NCBI GenBank assembly: GCA_016867335.1
Contig: VGJU01000015.1
Coordinates: forward strand, 1-33,498
DNA length: 33,498 nucleotides
Source of the DNA: Candidatus Zixiibacteriota bacterium
Lineage (GTDB): Bacteria; JAAXHH01
Reading direction: 5' to 3'
The stretch's first letter is position 1, and every line of letters starts with the position of its first letter. The position numbers and the translations under genes are program-made. The notes beneath the pieces were generated by a model that saw only the letters and a program-made list of their open reading frames with translations, ran no database searches and had not been told where the DNA came from. Shown here piece by piece: positions 15,157 to 23,741 of the stretch.

Positions 15157-16272
15157 TCAGAGTAGCCGCAGTTGGGCCGATGTAGCGTTTTCCCGCCATG
15201 CAGTCATCAGGCGGTTGTGCGCACTCGAAAACGCAAACCCGGCCAGTTCGGTTTCGGTCACCCATACCGCAGACGGGTACGCTCTCTCGCCTGATATCCA
15301 TTCGCACAGAAAACCGTGCAGCGTAATCTCGAAATGCGTAAAGGCGTGACGAATCGCCGCCAGATATCGAAGACCGCCGACTTCGAGACCAAACGTCGAG
15401 CGTATTTCCCGGACAAACCCTTCTTCGGGGAGTTCCCCGTCCTGAAGCCTGCCACCCGGAAACTCCCAAAGACCGCCCAGCAATCCGTCCATCGGTCGCT
15501 GCACGATGAGAACGCGGTCGTTGTGCAGGATTATGCCTGCGGTCATCGCATGATGAGGACGGGCACGTCGAGGACGTCGACAGGGCAATGTCTCCGGATT
15601 GCGCATCCGAGCTACGGTCCCGCAGAGATGCCGAACGGGGCAAACCGCACACCGGGGCGACCGGGGTGTGCATATTGTAGCGCCCAGCTCCATCATGGCT
15701 TGGTTAAAGTCGGCGGCACGTCCCGGCCACAGCAAAAAAGCGGCCATCTCGCCGGCACGACGACGGAATGCGGGCGTATCCGATGGTTCCGTCATCAAAA
15801 ACAGACGCACAAGCACCCGGATGACATTGCCGTCTACGACAGCCTCGTCTTTTCCGTAGGCGATGCTCAGAATCGCCGCCGCCGAATAGGGACCGATACC
15901 CGGCAACTGCGCGATGACGTCCCGCTCATCGGGGATGCGCCCGCCATGCTCGTCCAAGATCCGACGCGCCGCCCGATGCAGATTCCGGGCGCGCGCGTAA
16001 TAGCCGAGTCCTTCCCATAGCTTGAGCACTTCGTCGATATCGGCGTCCGCAAGCACGCGCACCGTGGGAAACCGGGTCATGAACCGCTCGAAATACGGTT
16101 GCGCCTGCGCCACACGAGTCTGCTGAAGCATCATTTCGGAAATCCAAACCGCATACGGATCGCATGTGTTCCGCCAAGGCAAGTCTCTTTTATGGGTTTG
16201 ATACCATTCCATCAGCGCGACGCGAAAAGCCGTCAGGTCCGCGTCGTTCATAACCGTCTTTTTATGGACCAT
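15157..16272 (-). CDS. mutY: A/G-specific adenine glycosylase MutY
   Basis: This 371-residue base-excision repair glycosylase removes adenine mispaired with 8-oxoguanine. Visible features are catalytic E46 (WISEMMLQQTRV), the helix-hairpin-helix LPGIGPYSAAAILS with D147 (VVDGNVIRV), and the [4Fe-4S] ligands C201, C208, C211 and C217 in the exact C-x6-C-x2-C-x5-C spacing. A C-terminal NUDIX-like recognition domain follows (WEFPGGRLQDGE, then EEGFVREIRSTFGLE). The start is uncertain. ATG at 16272 gives MVHKKTV with only a weak GAAAG site, and a second ATG at 16251 is possible. The divergent HpcH gene begins 23 bases away, so promoters for the two must overlap coding sequence. Confidence 0.95.
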   Translation of the reverse strand: MVHKKTVMNDADLTAFRVALMEWYQTHKRDLPWRNTCDPYAVWISEMMLQQTRVAQAQPYFERFMTRFPTVRVLADADIDEVLKLWEGLGYYARARNLHRAARRILDEHGGRIPDERDVIAQLPGIGPYSAAAILSIAYGKDEAVVDGNVIRVLVRLFLMTEPSDTPAFRRRAGEMAAFLLWPGRAADFNQAMMELGATICTPRSPRCAVCPVRHLCGTVARMRNPETLPCRRPRRARPHHAMTAGIILHNDRVLIVQRPMDGLLGGLWEFPGGRLQDGELPEEGFVREIRSTFGLEVGGLRYLAAIRHAFTHFEITLHGFLCEWISGERAYPSAVWVTETELAGFAFSSAHNRLMTAWRENATSAQLRLL

Positions 16273-16295
16273 CGTTTTCTTTCGGAGTTTGCAAA

Positions 16296-17057
16296 ATGGA
16301 TACAGCAAAACGTTTGAAGCAACGGATCAATGCCGAACAGATGACCGCTGGGGTGCTGGTCACCGATCATCTGTGGACGGGACTCGTGTCTCTCGTAAAA
16401 AACGCCGGGCTGGACTATCTCATCGTTGATCAGGAGCATGGAGCATTTGACGACGAGCGCGTATCGGAAACATGTGTCTTGGGTCGGCAATTAGACTTTC
16501 CCGTGCTGATCCGCCCCATCGATTTCCGCTACGCCACCCTGCGCCGGGTAGTGGATCGGGGGCCGTGCGGGGTGCTTCTGCCGGGGGTAGAGTCGCCCTC
16601 CGATTTGGACGAGGTCCGCGAGGCGGTATACCTGCCGCCAAGGGGAAGACGGCGGCCCGGCGGGGCAGGGTGTCACTGGGTAAACGGCTTCCATTATGAG
16701 AACTGGAAACAGGAGTTCGAAGACGACTTTATCGTTCTGCCACAGATCGAGTCCCGCAAGGGACTGGCGCAGGTGGATGCCATCGCAGGCCATGAGATGA
16801 CAACGGCCATCGCCGTAGGACCGTACGACCTGTCCGCCGAGCTTGGCGTCTGCTGGCATCCCGACCATCCCGTGCTCCAGGAGGCCGTAACCCGCATCCG
16901 AGAGGCGGGACGATGCGTCGGCAAAAACATGTGGCACATGGGCGACGGGCCTCAGCTTGTCCGTGAAGGATTTACTTTTCTGTGCGTGGGCGAACCGTCC
17001 GCCATCCTTGCGGACGCGATGGGCGCGATTACCCGGTCGCTTGAAAACGAGGCATGA
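16296..17057 (+). CDS. HpcH/HpaI-family class II aldolase
   Basis: This 253-residue TIM-barrel aldolase is related to 4-hydroxy-2-oxoheptanedioate and 2-dehydro-3-deoxyglucarate aldolases, which cleave 2-oxo-hydroxy acids to pyruvate and an aldehyde. Residues seen are the base H48 (VDQEHGAFD), R73 (LIRPIDFR), GVLLPGVESP, metal ligand E152 (PQIESRKGL) and metal ligand D178 (VGPYDLSAELG). CGGAG lies 8 bases before the ATG. Its last 29 bases overlap the end of the convergent LLM oxidoreductase gene. Together with the RraA-family protein nearby, it suggests breakdown of sugar acids or aromatic ring-cleavage products. The specific substrate is not determined by the sequence. Confidence 0.9.
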   Translation: MDTAKRLKQRINAEQMTAGVLVTDHLWTGLVSLVKNAGLDYLIVDQEHGAFDDERVSETCVLGRQLDFPVLIRPIDFRYATLRRVVDRGPCGVLLPGVESPSDLDEVREAVYLPPRGRRRPGGAGCHWVNGFHYENWKQEFEDDFIVLPQIESRKGLAQVDAIAGHEMTTAIAVGPYDLSAELGVCWHPDHPVLQEAVTRIREAGRCVGKNMWHMGDGPQLVREGFTFLCVGEPSAILADAMGAITRSLENEA

Positions 17058-18063
17058 CCGTCTCCGCAAAAAAACGCATCCCGGTTTCGTCCGGCGCATC
17101 CAAAAACCACAACATGAAATGCGAAATGCCGGAGTCGCTATATGCCCGGATGCGTGTCTCCACCTGATCCGGGGTTCCTACGATCCACGATTCGGCCATC
17201 TCCGAAGGAAACGTATCGGTATCGCCGCTCAGAAACCCTTGCCACTCGTCGCTTACCGGTCTCAGTTCAGGGTCTATGCGGACCATGTCGAGCAGGCGTG
17301 CGCGGATGCCGTTTAGATCGGGGGCGATCAGGATCTGGATTTCCAACGTCTTTTCGATCTCGCCGAAAGGTCGCCCTACTTCGACGCAGGCGGTCTCCAG
17401 ATCGGCCAAAGTGCGTCTCAGTCCCTCTATGGAAGCCGGTGTCGTGTTCCAGCCTTGCGCATAACGCGCGCACAACCGGTGCATGACCGGATTTGTCGAG
17501 CCGATCCAGATCGGCGGATGCGGCGACTGATGGGGCGACGGCGTGCAGACAGCCTGATCCACGGTATAGTGTTTTCCTGAAAAACATACCGGACGATCCG
17601 CTTTCCACAAATCGAGCGTCAGCCGTAGCGCCTCTTCAAACCGTTCTGCCCGCTCTTCCGTCGAGTCCGACCAGGGTAGACCATACGCGACATGCTCATG
17701 TTTTGCCGCGCCAGGATCGGCAAACCAGATAAAACGCCCTTCGGAGAGCCGGTCCAACGTTGCGGCCATTTTGGCAGCAAGCGCCGGATGTCGAAACAGG
17801 TTGGCCTGATGGATGATACCCAGCCGTGTCTGCGAGGTCGCCCCGGCAAGAACGCTGAGCGTCGTCCATCCTTCCAAGATGGCCTGATCGCGTCCCAACA
17901 TAAGGTGATCGGCGACCCATAGCGAATGGTAGCCAAGCCGGTCGGCCAGTACGCCAAGCGAAAGCGCTTTTGCCGGATCGAGCCGCTCGAACGCGGGTGT
18001 CCGGAAAAAGCGGCTTCCCGGAAACGCAAAAATCGGTACACAGTACCCAAACGCTAAGGACAT
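17029..18063 (-). CDS. LLM-class (luciferase-like) flavin-dependent oxidoreductase
   Basis: This 344-residue bacterial-luciferase-like TIM barrel uses FMN or F420. Characteristic pieces are ADRLGYHSLWVADHLMLGRD near the N-terminus, the LGIIHQANLFRHPALAAKMAATLDRLSEGRF segment split around residues 81-111, P-H-P-P-I-W-I-G-S, and the C-terminal SWIVGTPDQVETRIRAY. Nothing visible decides between FMN and F420. AAGGA lies 8 bases before the ATG. It is the last gene of a leftward run: YkgJ, RibD-type reductase, RraA-like, then this gene after 11 bases. Its 3' end overlaps the convergent HpcH gene by 29 bases. Confidence 0.88.
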   Translation of the reverse strand: MSLAFGYCVPIFAFPGSRFFRTPAFERLDPAKALSLGVLADRLGYHSLWVADHLMLGRDQAILEGWTTLSVLAGATSQTRLGIIHQANLFRHPALAAKMAATLDRLSEGRFIWFADPGAAKHEHVAYGLPWSDSTEERAERFEEALRLTLDLWKADRPVCFSGKHYTVDQAVCTPSPHQSPHPPIWIGSTNPVMHRLCARYAQGWNTTPASIEGLRRTLADLETACVEVGRPFGEIEKTLEIQILIAPDLNGIRARLLDMVRIDPELRPVSDEWQGFLSGDTDTFPSEMAESWIVGTPDQVETRIRAYSDSGISHFMLWFLDAPDETGMRFFAETVMPRFQATG

Positions 18064-18074
18064 GCCGATTCCTT

Positions 18075-18803
18075 TCAGTGGCCCTGACGTTTATACTCCT
18101 CGTACTCCTTGAGCACTTCTTCGTTGGGCGGATACACTTCGTGGATGGGACGGACACCTCTTTCGAGCACTTGACGGAGAAAGGTCTCCCGGTGTTCAGT
18201 TGCCAGTCCACGGTCGGCTACCTGATCGGCAAGATGTGTCGGAATGACGACCACGCCCTCGTCGTCGCCCAGCAAAATATCACCCGGCAACACCGATACA
18301 CCCCCGCACACGACGGGCATCTCGTATCCGATGCCGATCAGCCGTCGCTGGCTTACCGCGGCATGGACACCTTTGGTATAGATGGGAAGCCCCATGTGCC
18401 GGAGTATCGAATAGTCTCGGATAGCGCCGTCGCATACGATGCCGGCGCCGCCTCTTACGATAAACCGGGATACGATCACATCGCCGATAAATCCCGATTC
18501 CGTACACCCCCCGGAATCCACGACCAGAATGTCGCCGGGATGGGAGTCTTCCACGGCGCGGTGTGTCAGCCCGCAGGGATATTTGTGTTTGGCCTGTTCC
18601 GACAGATCAGGTCGAATCGGAAGATAGCGCAAGGTGCGGGCGCGTCCCACCATTTTCATGTCGAGCGTGATCGGCGGAATACCGGCGATATACTGGTCCG
18701 GAAACCCCAATCCCATGAGAATACCCGATACCGTGTCTATGCACAGACCGGACAATTTTTTGAATAACTCCGCATCACCGGGTGTAACACGAGGTGTAGC
18801 CAT
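18075..18803 (-). CDS. RraA-family protein (4-hydroxy-4-methyl-2-oxoglutarate aldolase-like)
   Basis: This 242-residue member of the RraA/HMG-CHA aldolase family was formerly annotated as dimethylmenaquinone methyltransferase. The metal and substrate motif G-x-x-x-x-DGAIRD (GIVCDGAIRDYSIL) and the closing GDILLGDDEGVVVIP are intact, which favours the aldolase branch over the RNase E regulator RraA. Such enzymes cleave 4-hydroxy-2-oxo acids to pyruvate and a second oxo acid. GGGAG lies 5 bases before the ATG. It sits 13 bases after the RibD-type gene and 11 bases before the LLM gene. The nearby HpcH aldolase supports a catabolic role, though the compound is unknown. Confidence 0.88.
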   Translation of the reverse strand: MATPRVTPGDAELFKKLSGLCIDTVSGILMGLGFPDQYIAGIPPITLDMKMVGRARTLRYLPIRPDLSEQAKHKYPCGLTHRAVEDSHPGDILVVDSGGCTESGFIGDVIVSRFIVRGGAGIVCDGAIRDYSILRHMGLPIYTKGVHAAVSQRRLIGIGYEMPVVCGGVSVLPGDILLGDDEGVVVIPTHLADQVADRGLATEHRETFLRQVLERGVRPIHEVYPPNEEVLKEYEEYKRQGH

Positions 18804-18816
18804 TTTTTCTCCCAGT

Positions 18817-19527
18817 TTATCTTTTTACAAGAAAATGCTGAAACAGTTCTCCGCCTATGCGGCGGGATTCGACAAGATCCAGCGTAACCGTTTCGGTGAT
18901 CTTGAACCCGGCACCGTCCACCGGGGTGGGGGCGTTGCGTCCACCGATGATCACGGGGCAGAGCGTCATATAGATTTCGTCTACGAGCGCACGGGAAAAA
19001 AACCCCATATTGATTGCTCCGCCGCCTTCCACGAGCAAACGGCGCACGCCGGTGCGGGCAAGATGGGAACAAAGCGCCGTCAGATCGACCTCACCCTTTC
19101 CAAATCGGACGATCTCGGCGGTCTGAGGCAATGTTTCGATACGTTCCTGCGAGGCATCTTCGGGGATGGCAATAAGCCGCGCTCCGTCGCTGGGCCGGAA
19201 AAAACGCCCGTGAACGGGAAGGTCGAGACTGCGGGATACGACGATGGCCATAGGATGGGCCGGTTTTCCTTCCGCCTCGCGCTGCATACGCCGGCTACCG
19301 CTGCGGATACGGACCGGTGGATCTTCGGCTCTTACGGTTTCCGCACCGTAGAGGATGGCATCGGTCTTGGCACGGAGTACGTCCATCAAATCCCGGTCCG
19401 CTCGGCTGGAAAAACGAAACGGGTGACGCGCGGTAGTGGAGATTTTTCCATCCACGCTCATGGCAAAATTTAACGTGACGTAAGGCCGGCCCAGCGGCGC
19501 GCCGTCCGTTTCGATCGGTCTTGACAT
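18817..19527 (-). CDS. RibD C-terminal-type pyrimidine reductase (stand-alone)
   Basis: This is a 236-residue dihydrofolate-reductase-like protein of the RibD_C family. Motifs are VTLNFAMSVDGKISTTARH near the start, DAILYGAETVRAEDPPV (NADPH binding), LLVEGGGAINMGFF and VDEIYMTLCPVIIGG. In riboflavin synthesis this domain reduces the ribosyl side chain of the diaminopyrimidine phosphate intermediate with NADPH. Here it lacks the deaminase domain of bacterial RibD, like archaeal and yeast RIB7. It is either a separate riboflavin enzyme or a paralogue with another role. No other rib gene is in view. GGAG is 5 bases before the ATG. It lies in the leftward run between YkgJ and RraA. Confidence 0.87.
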   Translation of the reverse strand: MSRPIETDGAPLGRPYVTLNFAMSVDGKISTTARHPFRFSSRADRDLMDVLRAKTDAILYGAETVRAEDPPVRIRSGSRRMQREAEGKPAHPMAIVVSRSLDLPVHGRFFRPSDGARLIAIPEDASQERIETLPQTAEIVRFGKGEVDLTALCSHLARTGVRRLLVEGGGAINMGFFSRALVDEIYMTLCPVIIGGRNAPTPVDGAGFKITETVTLDLVESRRIGGELFQHFLVKR

Positions 19528-19553
19528 CGGTCTCCGGTATCCGTACTATAGCA

Positions 19554-20165
19554 TCACGACTCGTACAGCGAAGGGGGAGGGGCGGCAGACGGCTCGTCTT
19601 GCAGGGCTTCGAGCAGACTGCGTGTTTCCTCCGAATTTGTCGGCGTATCGCAACACCGCAGGTATTCGAGATTGGCGGCTATAAGCGTCATTCCCAGTTT
19701 ATCCATATCGATCAAATCCTGGTCGCCAAACGTGGGGCCGTCGGTAAAATTCAGCACGCACACGCTTACAGCCGTGCCCGTTTCATGACGCACGCCCGAA
19801 TACAGTGGAAACCCATGTGTCCGGCAAATCGACGGGCGATATTCGTACAGGCTGCACGCATCGTCGAGCAGAAGCGGACAGATACCTTCCGCCCATCGGT
19901 GGGCGGCGTCCCGGCATATCGCGTCTTGACGCGATATGGGAAGTCTCCGGAAGGCGGCGGAAATCCGGTCGAATTCTACGGGAAACAACTCGATGCGCGT
20001 GTGACAACAACTTGAACAGCCTTTCCAAAAATGGATGTCCTGAGGGTTTCTTTCACGGATGTCGTGGGTGATGTCGGTGACATGATCGTACATTTCATCG
20101 AGAAGCGTAGGTTTTTTTTGACTGTGTGTATCATGGCTTTCGCAAATCCGCGTGTTGCGTCGCAC
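19554..20165 (-). CDS. YkgJ-family CxxCxxCC metal-binding protein
   Basis: This is a 203-residue protein of the zinc/iron-chelating YkgJ family. The cysteine-rich core reads KGCSSCCH (C50, C53, C54), followed by ICPLL, ACSLYEYRPSICRTHGFP and a further conserved Cys (SVCVLNF). Family members bind iron-sulfur or zinc through these cysteines; their biochemical role is poorly known, though some relate to protein or lipid modification. The start is GTG (20165) with a weak site; the next in-frame ATG is codon 25. A strong leftward promoter lies 57 bases upstream (20222-20250), so the GTG is preferred. It heads the four-gene leftward run ending with the LLM oxidoreductase. Confidence 0.85.
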   Translation of the reverse strand: MRRNTRICESHDTHSQKKPTLLDEMYDHVTDITHDIRERNPQDIHFWKGCSSCCHTRIELFPVEFDRISAAFRRLPISRQDAICRDAAHRWAEGICPLLLDDACSLYEYRPSICRTHGFPLYSGVRHETGTAVSVCVLNFTDGPTFGDQDLIDMDKLGMTLIAANLEYLRCCDTPTNSEETRSLLEALQDEPSAAPPPSLYES

Positions 20166-20197
20166 ATCCGGTTTTTAGGCCGTGCGGCCCGTGTCGC

Positions 20198-20226
20198 TTG
20201 AGACACCCGCCCTGTGCGGTTATAAT
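20198..20226 (+). promoter_or_regulatory. Strong sigma-70 promoter for the first STAS gene
   Basis: TTGAGA (20198-20203), exactly 17 bases, then a consensus TATAAT (20221-20226). The STAS start codon is 63 bases downstream of the -10. Its -10 overlaps the -10 of the leftward promoter at 20222-20250. Confidence 0.75.
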
Positions 20227-20250
20227 ATCGAACGGTCCGTCGGTTGTCAA
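20222..20250 (-). promoter_or_regulatory. Strong sigma-70 promoter for the YkgJ operon
   Basis: On the minus strand, consensus TTGACA (plus 20245-20250), 17 bases, then TATTAT (plus 20222-20227). It drives the YkgJ/RibD-type/RraA/LLM run. The -10 box occupies the same bases as the -10 of the rightward STAS promoter. Confidence 0.72.
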
Positions 20251-20288
20251 TACGACTGGTAGGACAGGCTCTTCATGAGGGGGAAAAG

Positions 20289-20624
20289 GTGAAAGTACGT
20301 GAGATTCGGCAGAACGAGGTGATAGTTTTCGAGCTAAGCGGCAGGCTGACCGAGGGGCGAGAAATGGACGAGCTGGCCGACCGGGTTAACAAACTGATCG
20401 ACGAGGGACTTAAAAAACTCGTTTTCGACTTGAACAAGGTCTATTGGATCGACAGTTCGGGGTTGGGGCTGCTGATCCGTGCCTATACCCGCATCCAGAA
20501 GGTGGAAGGCGAACTCAAACTGGCGCGGGTTACCCATAGTGTGGAAAGCCTGCTCCACATGACCAAACTATCCACTGTTTTTGGCGTATACGAAACCGTA
20601 GAAGAAGCCGTCGCCAGTTTTTGA
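20289..20624 (+). CDS. STAS-domain anti-anti-sigma factor-like protein 1
   Basis: This is a 111-residue single STAS domain like SpoIIAA/RsbV. The phosphorylatable segment is D55-S56-S57-G58-L-G, with S57 in the position phosphorylated by the partner kinase in SpoIIAA. Such proteins release sigma factors or other targets from anti-sigma kinases when unphosphorylated. The start is GTG at 20289, with GAGGGGG 5 bases upstream. The frame is open 45 bases further, but that part has no ribosome site. It is transcribed from a strong promoter. A second STAS protein lies at 23324; no RsbW-type kinase or PP2C phosphatase is visible in the window. Confidence 0.92.
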   Translation: MKVREIRQNEVIVFELSGRLTEGREMDELADRVNKLIDEGLKKLVFDLNKVYWIDSSGLGLLIRAYTRIQKVEGELKLARVTHSVESLLHMTKLSTVFGVYETVEEAVASF

Positions 20625-20704
20625 GGTACTCCTCCCCTGTATAGAACACTCGTTGCCATAGACCCCCGACTGCCGGTCATACAAACAGAGGCTCCGGTGC
20701 AGAC

Positions 20705-20771
20705 GGCTTTCCGTAGAGGGGCTAATCGACCACTCTACCGAAGCCTATCGGGAGAGCGACGAGCGTCCCGA
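20705..20771. other. Two consecutive imperfect hairpins between convergent genes
   Basis: 20705-20745 forms GGCTT/AAGCC plus GTAGAG/CTCTAC arms with one bulge and one mismatch. 20748-20771 forms TCGGGA/TCCCGA. They lie between the convergent STAS and CehA-like genes. There is no T tract, so they are not classic terminators, but they may stop or stabilise 3' ends. Confidence 0.35.
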
Positions 20772-20800
20772 ATGTCCATGAAACTTGGCGTGGTGTATAG

Positions 20801-23299
20801 TTAGTGTGGTATGCCAAGGTCGTGCATCCGCCGATGGATCGCCGCAACGGCCTCCCGGTAGGGTTTTTCGAGAAACGCTAAATGATCTTCCTCGCCATGA
20901 TGATGCGTGACGTTGCCATGCGGATGTTGAGCGCTCCGGTGTCGGATATACGATAACCCGCCTTCTACCAGACTCAGCATGTAGTGCGCATTTTCGAGGT
21001 CGAACAGCCGATAGTCTTTCCCACAGGCTATGTATATCGGCGAGGTATGGGCCATGATGCCGCGTCGCCAGCCATCGTGGTGCGGTATGGCAGCGTAGTT
21101 GGGGCCTGCGCACCGCGCCGCCAGCCATGTGTCGCCGTCGATTCGAAGCGATGTCTTGAGCATCAGACGCCGCGTCCCTTGGCGTTCTTCCGTAGACGCC
21201 GCTACCTTTCCCTTGTTTACGATTTCCAGCGAATGCACCGGAAGCGTCGATTCCACCTGTGCTTCGATCTCCACCGTGCCGCCGTTTCCGGTTAGATGCA
21301 CCGTGCTTCCGATGGGATGACCGTTTACCGAAAAACGGATCAGCGGACCGCCGCTGAGAAAAGTATGCCCGCTGCGTAACCCTTTAAGCCAGCTTTCATA
21401 GGTAAACGGCTCGTCCGGCGGGATATATACATAGGTTCGGTACAGCCCCACCGGCACATCGCTCGTCATTTTGTCGGTTCCGCCGGTCAACGGCAACCGG
21501 TAGCCGCAATTCAGATACCGATAGTATTCCAGGTGATTGTACTCGCTGTGAATCAGCATTTCCACCGCATCGGCGCGCCCCGTGGCGATAAGCGCCGCCG
21601 GTTCGCAGTTCGGGTTCGGGATATGAGGAATCACCACGGTTCCGCCCTGACGGTGACACTCGTCCGCCCAATAACTCAGCGTGGTTTCGAGATTGCCACC
21701 CGGTTCGCCTTCCGACGGTCCGTCGGAGCACCAAGGCATGACGGGCGTTTTAAGCCCCAAGAGCGTCAGATGGCCCAGCATATGCTGTCGGTTTTCCTGC
21801 GTGGCGTAGACGATGGTCTCGCCACCCGTCGAAACGCTGGGCCGGCCCGTAAACTCTTCCGTGTTGGTAAACAGACTTCCCCATTGCGAAAGCAACAGGT
21901 TGACAACATTCAACCCTTCGCCCTCGGCTTCGAGGTGGGCACCTTGGGTAGACAGAAAATGGACATGCGTATCCCCGCTGAAATACCGCTGTGCGCTCAT
22001 GTCGATCCAGCGGTTTAGCCGGAGTGTCAGTTCGCGCTGACCGGGCTGTATATACAAGACGGTGCGTAGCGGTTCGTATTCAAAACCACGCGCCACATCC
22101 ACGACGACGTCTCCCCGTGGCAGCCAGCCTTGGCATTTGCCGTCTATATAGGCATACGTGGCCTGGCCTAACCGCACATCACCCCCGATGTCGATGTGCC
22201 AAGTACCCATGTCGGAGTTGACATGGGCATGGTGTCCGTGCGGGGCGTAGGCAATGCCATGCGCGGACCGAAAATGGATACGACAGGGAAGCGGTTTTCC
22301 CGTGGCTCCGTCCAGTACGGTCGTATGCACCCAGTTTCGTCCGGAATCGACGATTTCGAAACGCACTTTCGGAGTATCTACCACCCGGCTTTTATCCAGT
22401 TCACCCCAGTTGACCGTGCCGAGGGTTTCGCCTGACTGTGTTACCGAGACCGTGGCAGACGGTGTTCCGGCGATGCCGACGCAGGCGGGACTGCTGGAAG
22501 TGGCCGACGGTTCTCCCCATCCTTTATGTGTATCGTTGACAAACGCTTCGGTCGACGCGGAAGGTAGCGGATACGGATAGGTAGCAAAACCTCGGTCTAC
22601 CTCTACGGCAAGATCGAAGGGTTTTTGCGCCGCATCCGTCGGATGAAGATCGATGCGCACGTCCTGTACCGCCCAGCGGCAAAAGGGATCTTCGGCAAGA
22701 TGCCCCAGCGTGATGCCCGCGATGAGAAAAGGTTGATCTTCCGGTGTCACTTCGATGCGGCCCAACTCCACATCGGGTTCCGGGTTTTCCCATGCCCATA
22801 GATAATAGGCGCCGGGCCATGCCTGACTGGCCTCGGTCTGACGGCGCCCCGCCTCCTGCCATGCGCCTCTGTGGCGTTCGATCAAGGTATCGGGCTGGTC
22901 GGGCACGCAGAGAAAGGGCAACTGTCCCCACATTGGCGGGAAATATCCTATTTCGAATCGTTCGCGGATGGGGATTGGGTATACGTGACCGTTCGACAGA
23001 TAAAAACGGTATATGGCTATCGTTTTGCCGACCGTTCCGCCCGAAGGGATTTTCGACTCGACCACCGTATGGGCGAACAGCACGCGTTTGGCGCGGGAAG
23101 CGATGGGTATGGAGAGGGGGTGTCCGATAGAAGCGGTGTCGAAACCTATGAAAAGGGGCGAGCCGGACACGCCGCTGCCTATCTGAAAGGGGATACCGCG
23201 AAAGGTCTGGCGGCCTGCCGGGGGATTGACGACTGCCGTGAAAAACGCGGCGTCGGTCTGACACATGGAAGAGATATCCAACGGTTCGTAATCCGGCAT
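20801..23299 (-). CDS. CehA/McbA-family metallohydrolase, large form
   Basis: This is an 832-residue protein. The catalytic PHP-like region starts with H445-x-H447 (SGDTHVHFLS) and continues through a His-rich LGHLTLLGL, VVIPHIPNPN and LTGGTDKM. This is the metal-binding layout of CehA/McbA hydrolases (carbaryl hydrolase relatives and many unassigned enzymes). The N-terminal 400 residues are beta-rich and include an NPCBM-like start (DISSMCQTDAAFF, RGIPFQIG). A C-terminal beta part and a His-rich tail (HPHGNVTHHHGEEDH) follow. No signal peptide is seen. It lies 24 bases after the second STAS gene, so it is likely in the same operon. The substrate is unknown; ester or phosphodiester cleavage is possible. 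Confidence 0.82.
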   Translation of the reverse strand: MPDYEPLDISSMCQTDAAFFTAVVNPPAGRQTFRGIPFQIGSGVSGSPLFIGFDTASIGHPLSIPIASRAKRVLFAHTVVESKIPSGGTVGKTIAIYRFYLSNGHVYPIPIRERFEIGYFPPMWGQLPFLCVPDQPDTLIERHRGAWQEAGRRQTEASQAWPGAYYLWAWENPEPDVELGRIEVTPEDQPFLIAGITLGHLAEDPFCRWAVQDVRIDLHPTDAAQKPFDLAVEVDRGFATYPYPLPSASTEAFVNDTHKGWGEPSATSSSPACVGIAGTPSATVSVTQSGETLGTVNWGELDKSRVVDTPKVRFEIVDSGRNWVHTTVLDGATGKPLPCRIHFRSAHGIAYAPHGHHAHVNSDMGTWHIDIGGDVRLGQATYAYIDGKCQGWLPRGDVVVDVARGFEYEPLRTVLYIQPGQRELTLRLNRWIDMSAQRYFSGDTHVHFLSTQGAHLEAEGEGLNVVNLLLSQWGSLFTNTEEFTGRPSVSTGGETIVYATQENRQHMLGHLTLLGLKTPVMPWCSDGPSEGEPGGNLETTLSYWADECHRQGGTVVIPHIPNPNCEPAALIATGRADAVEMLIHSEYNHLEYYRYLNCGYRLPLTGGTDKMTSDVPVGLYRTYVYIPPDEPFTYESWLKGLRSGHTFLSGGPLIRFSVNGHPIGSTVHLTGNGGTVEIEAQVESTLPVHSLEIVNKGKVAASTEERQGTRRLMLKTSLRIDGDTWLAARCAGPNYAAIPHHDGWRRGIMAHTSPIYIACGKDYRLFDLENAHYMLSLVEGGLSYIRHRSAQHPHGNVTHHHGEEDHLAFLEKPYREAVAAIHRRMHDLGIPH

Positions 23300-23323
23300 G
23301 GTCGTTCCCCTGTGCGATGAAGA

Positions 23324-23665
23324 CTATGTTTTCAAGAAGTTGACCGCCAAATCGAGCGTAGCAAAATTTTTCAACAAGGAGTGTAGTTTGGTTACTTGAA
23401 GCAAATGTTGGATACGTGGAGTCGTATGGATAAGCACCAGTTGTCCGCCTGCCTTCCGAACGGACTTGAAGGCGGCGATCAACGCTCCAAGTCCGGAACT
23501 GTTGAGCAAGGGGACGTCCGCGAGATCGAGGATGATATGATGACGGCCGTTTTCCGAGAGCCGGGTAACGGCGGTATACAGTTTGGCGGTGTCGGTCTCC
23601 CCCCATAATCGTCCGCTTAGCCGCAACACGGCCACATCGCCCGTTAAGGTATCCTCGATTTCCAT
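23324..23665 (-). CDS. STAS-domain anti-anti-sigma factor-like protein 2
   Basis: This is a 113-residue single STAS domain with the phospho-site segment N55-S56-S57-G58-L-G and flanking strands (AVLRLSGRLWGETD, HHIILDLADVPLLN). It is a paralogue of the protein at 20289, but the residue before the serines is Asn instead of Asp. GGGAGAAG lies directly upstream of the ATG. It is followed after 24 bases by the CehA-like gene and preceded by the selenoprotein gene on the same strand (149-base gap). Its partner kinase or phosphatase is not in the window. Confidence 0.9.
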   Translation of the reverse strand: MEIEDTLTGDVAVLRLSGRLWGETDTAKLYTAVTRLSENGRHHIILDLADVPLLNSSGLGALIAAFKSVRKAGGQLVLIHTTPRIQHLLQVTKLHSLLKNFATLDLAVNFLKT

Positions 23666-23741
23666 TTACTTCTCCCGCATTTCGATAACCGAAACCATCG
23701 AGCCGATAACCGCTTGTGAAGTCTACAAATCCAACAAATCC

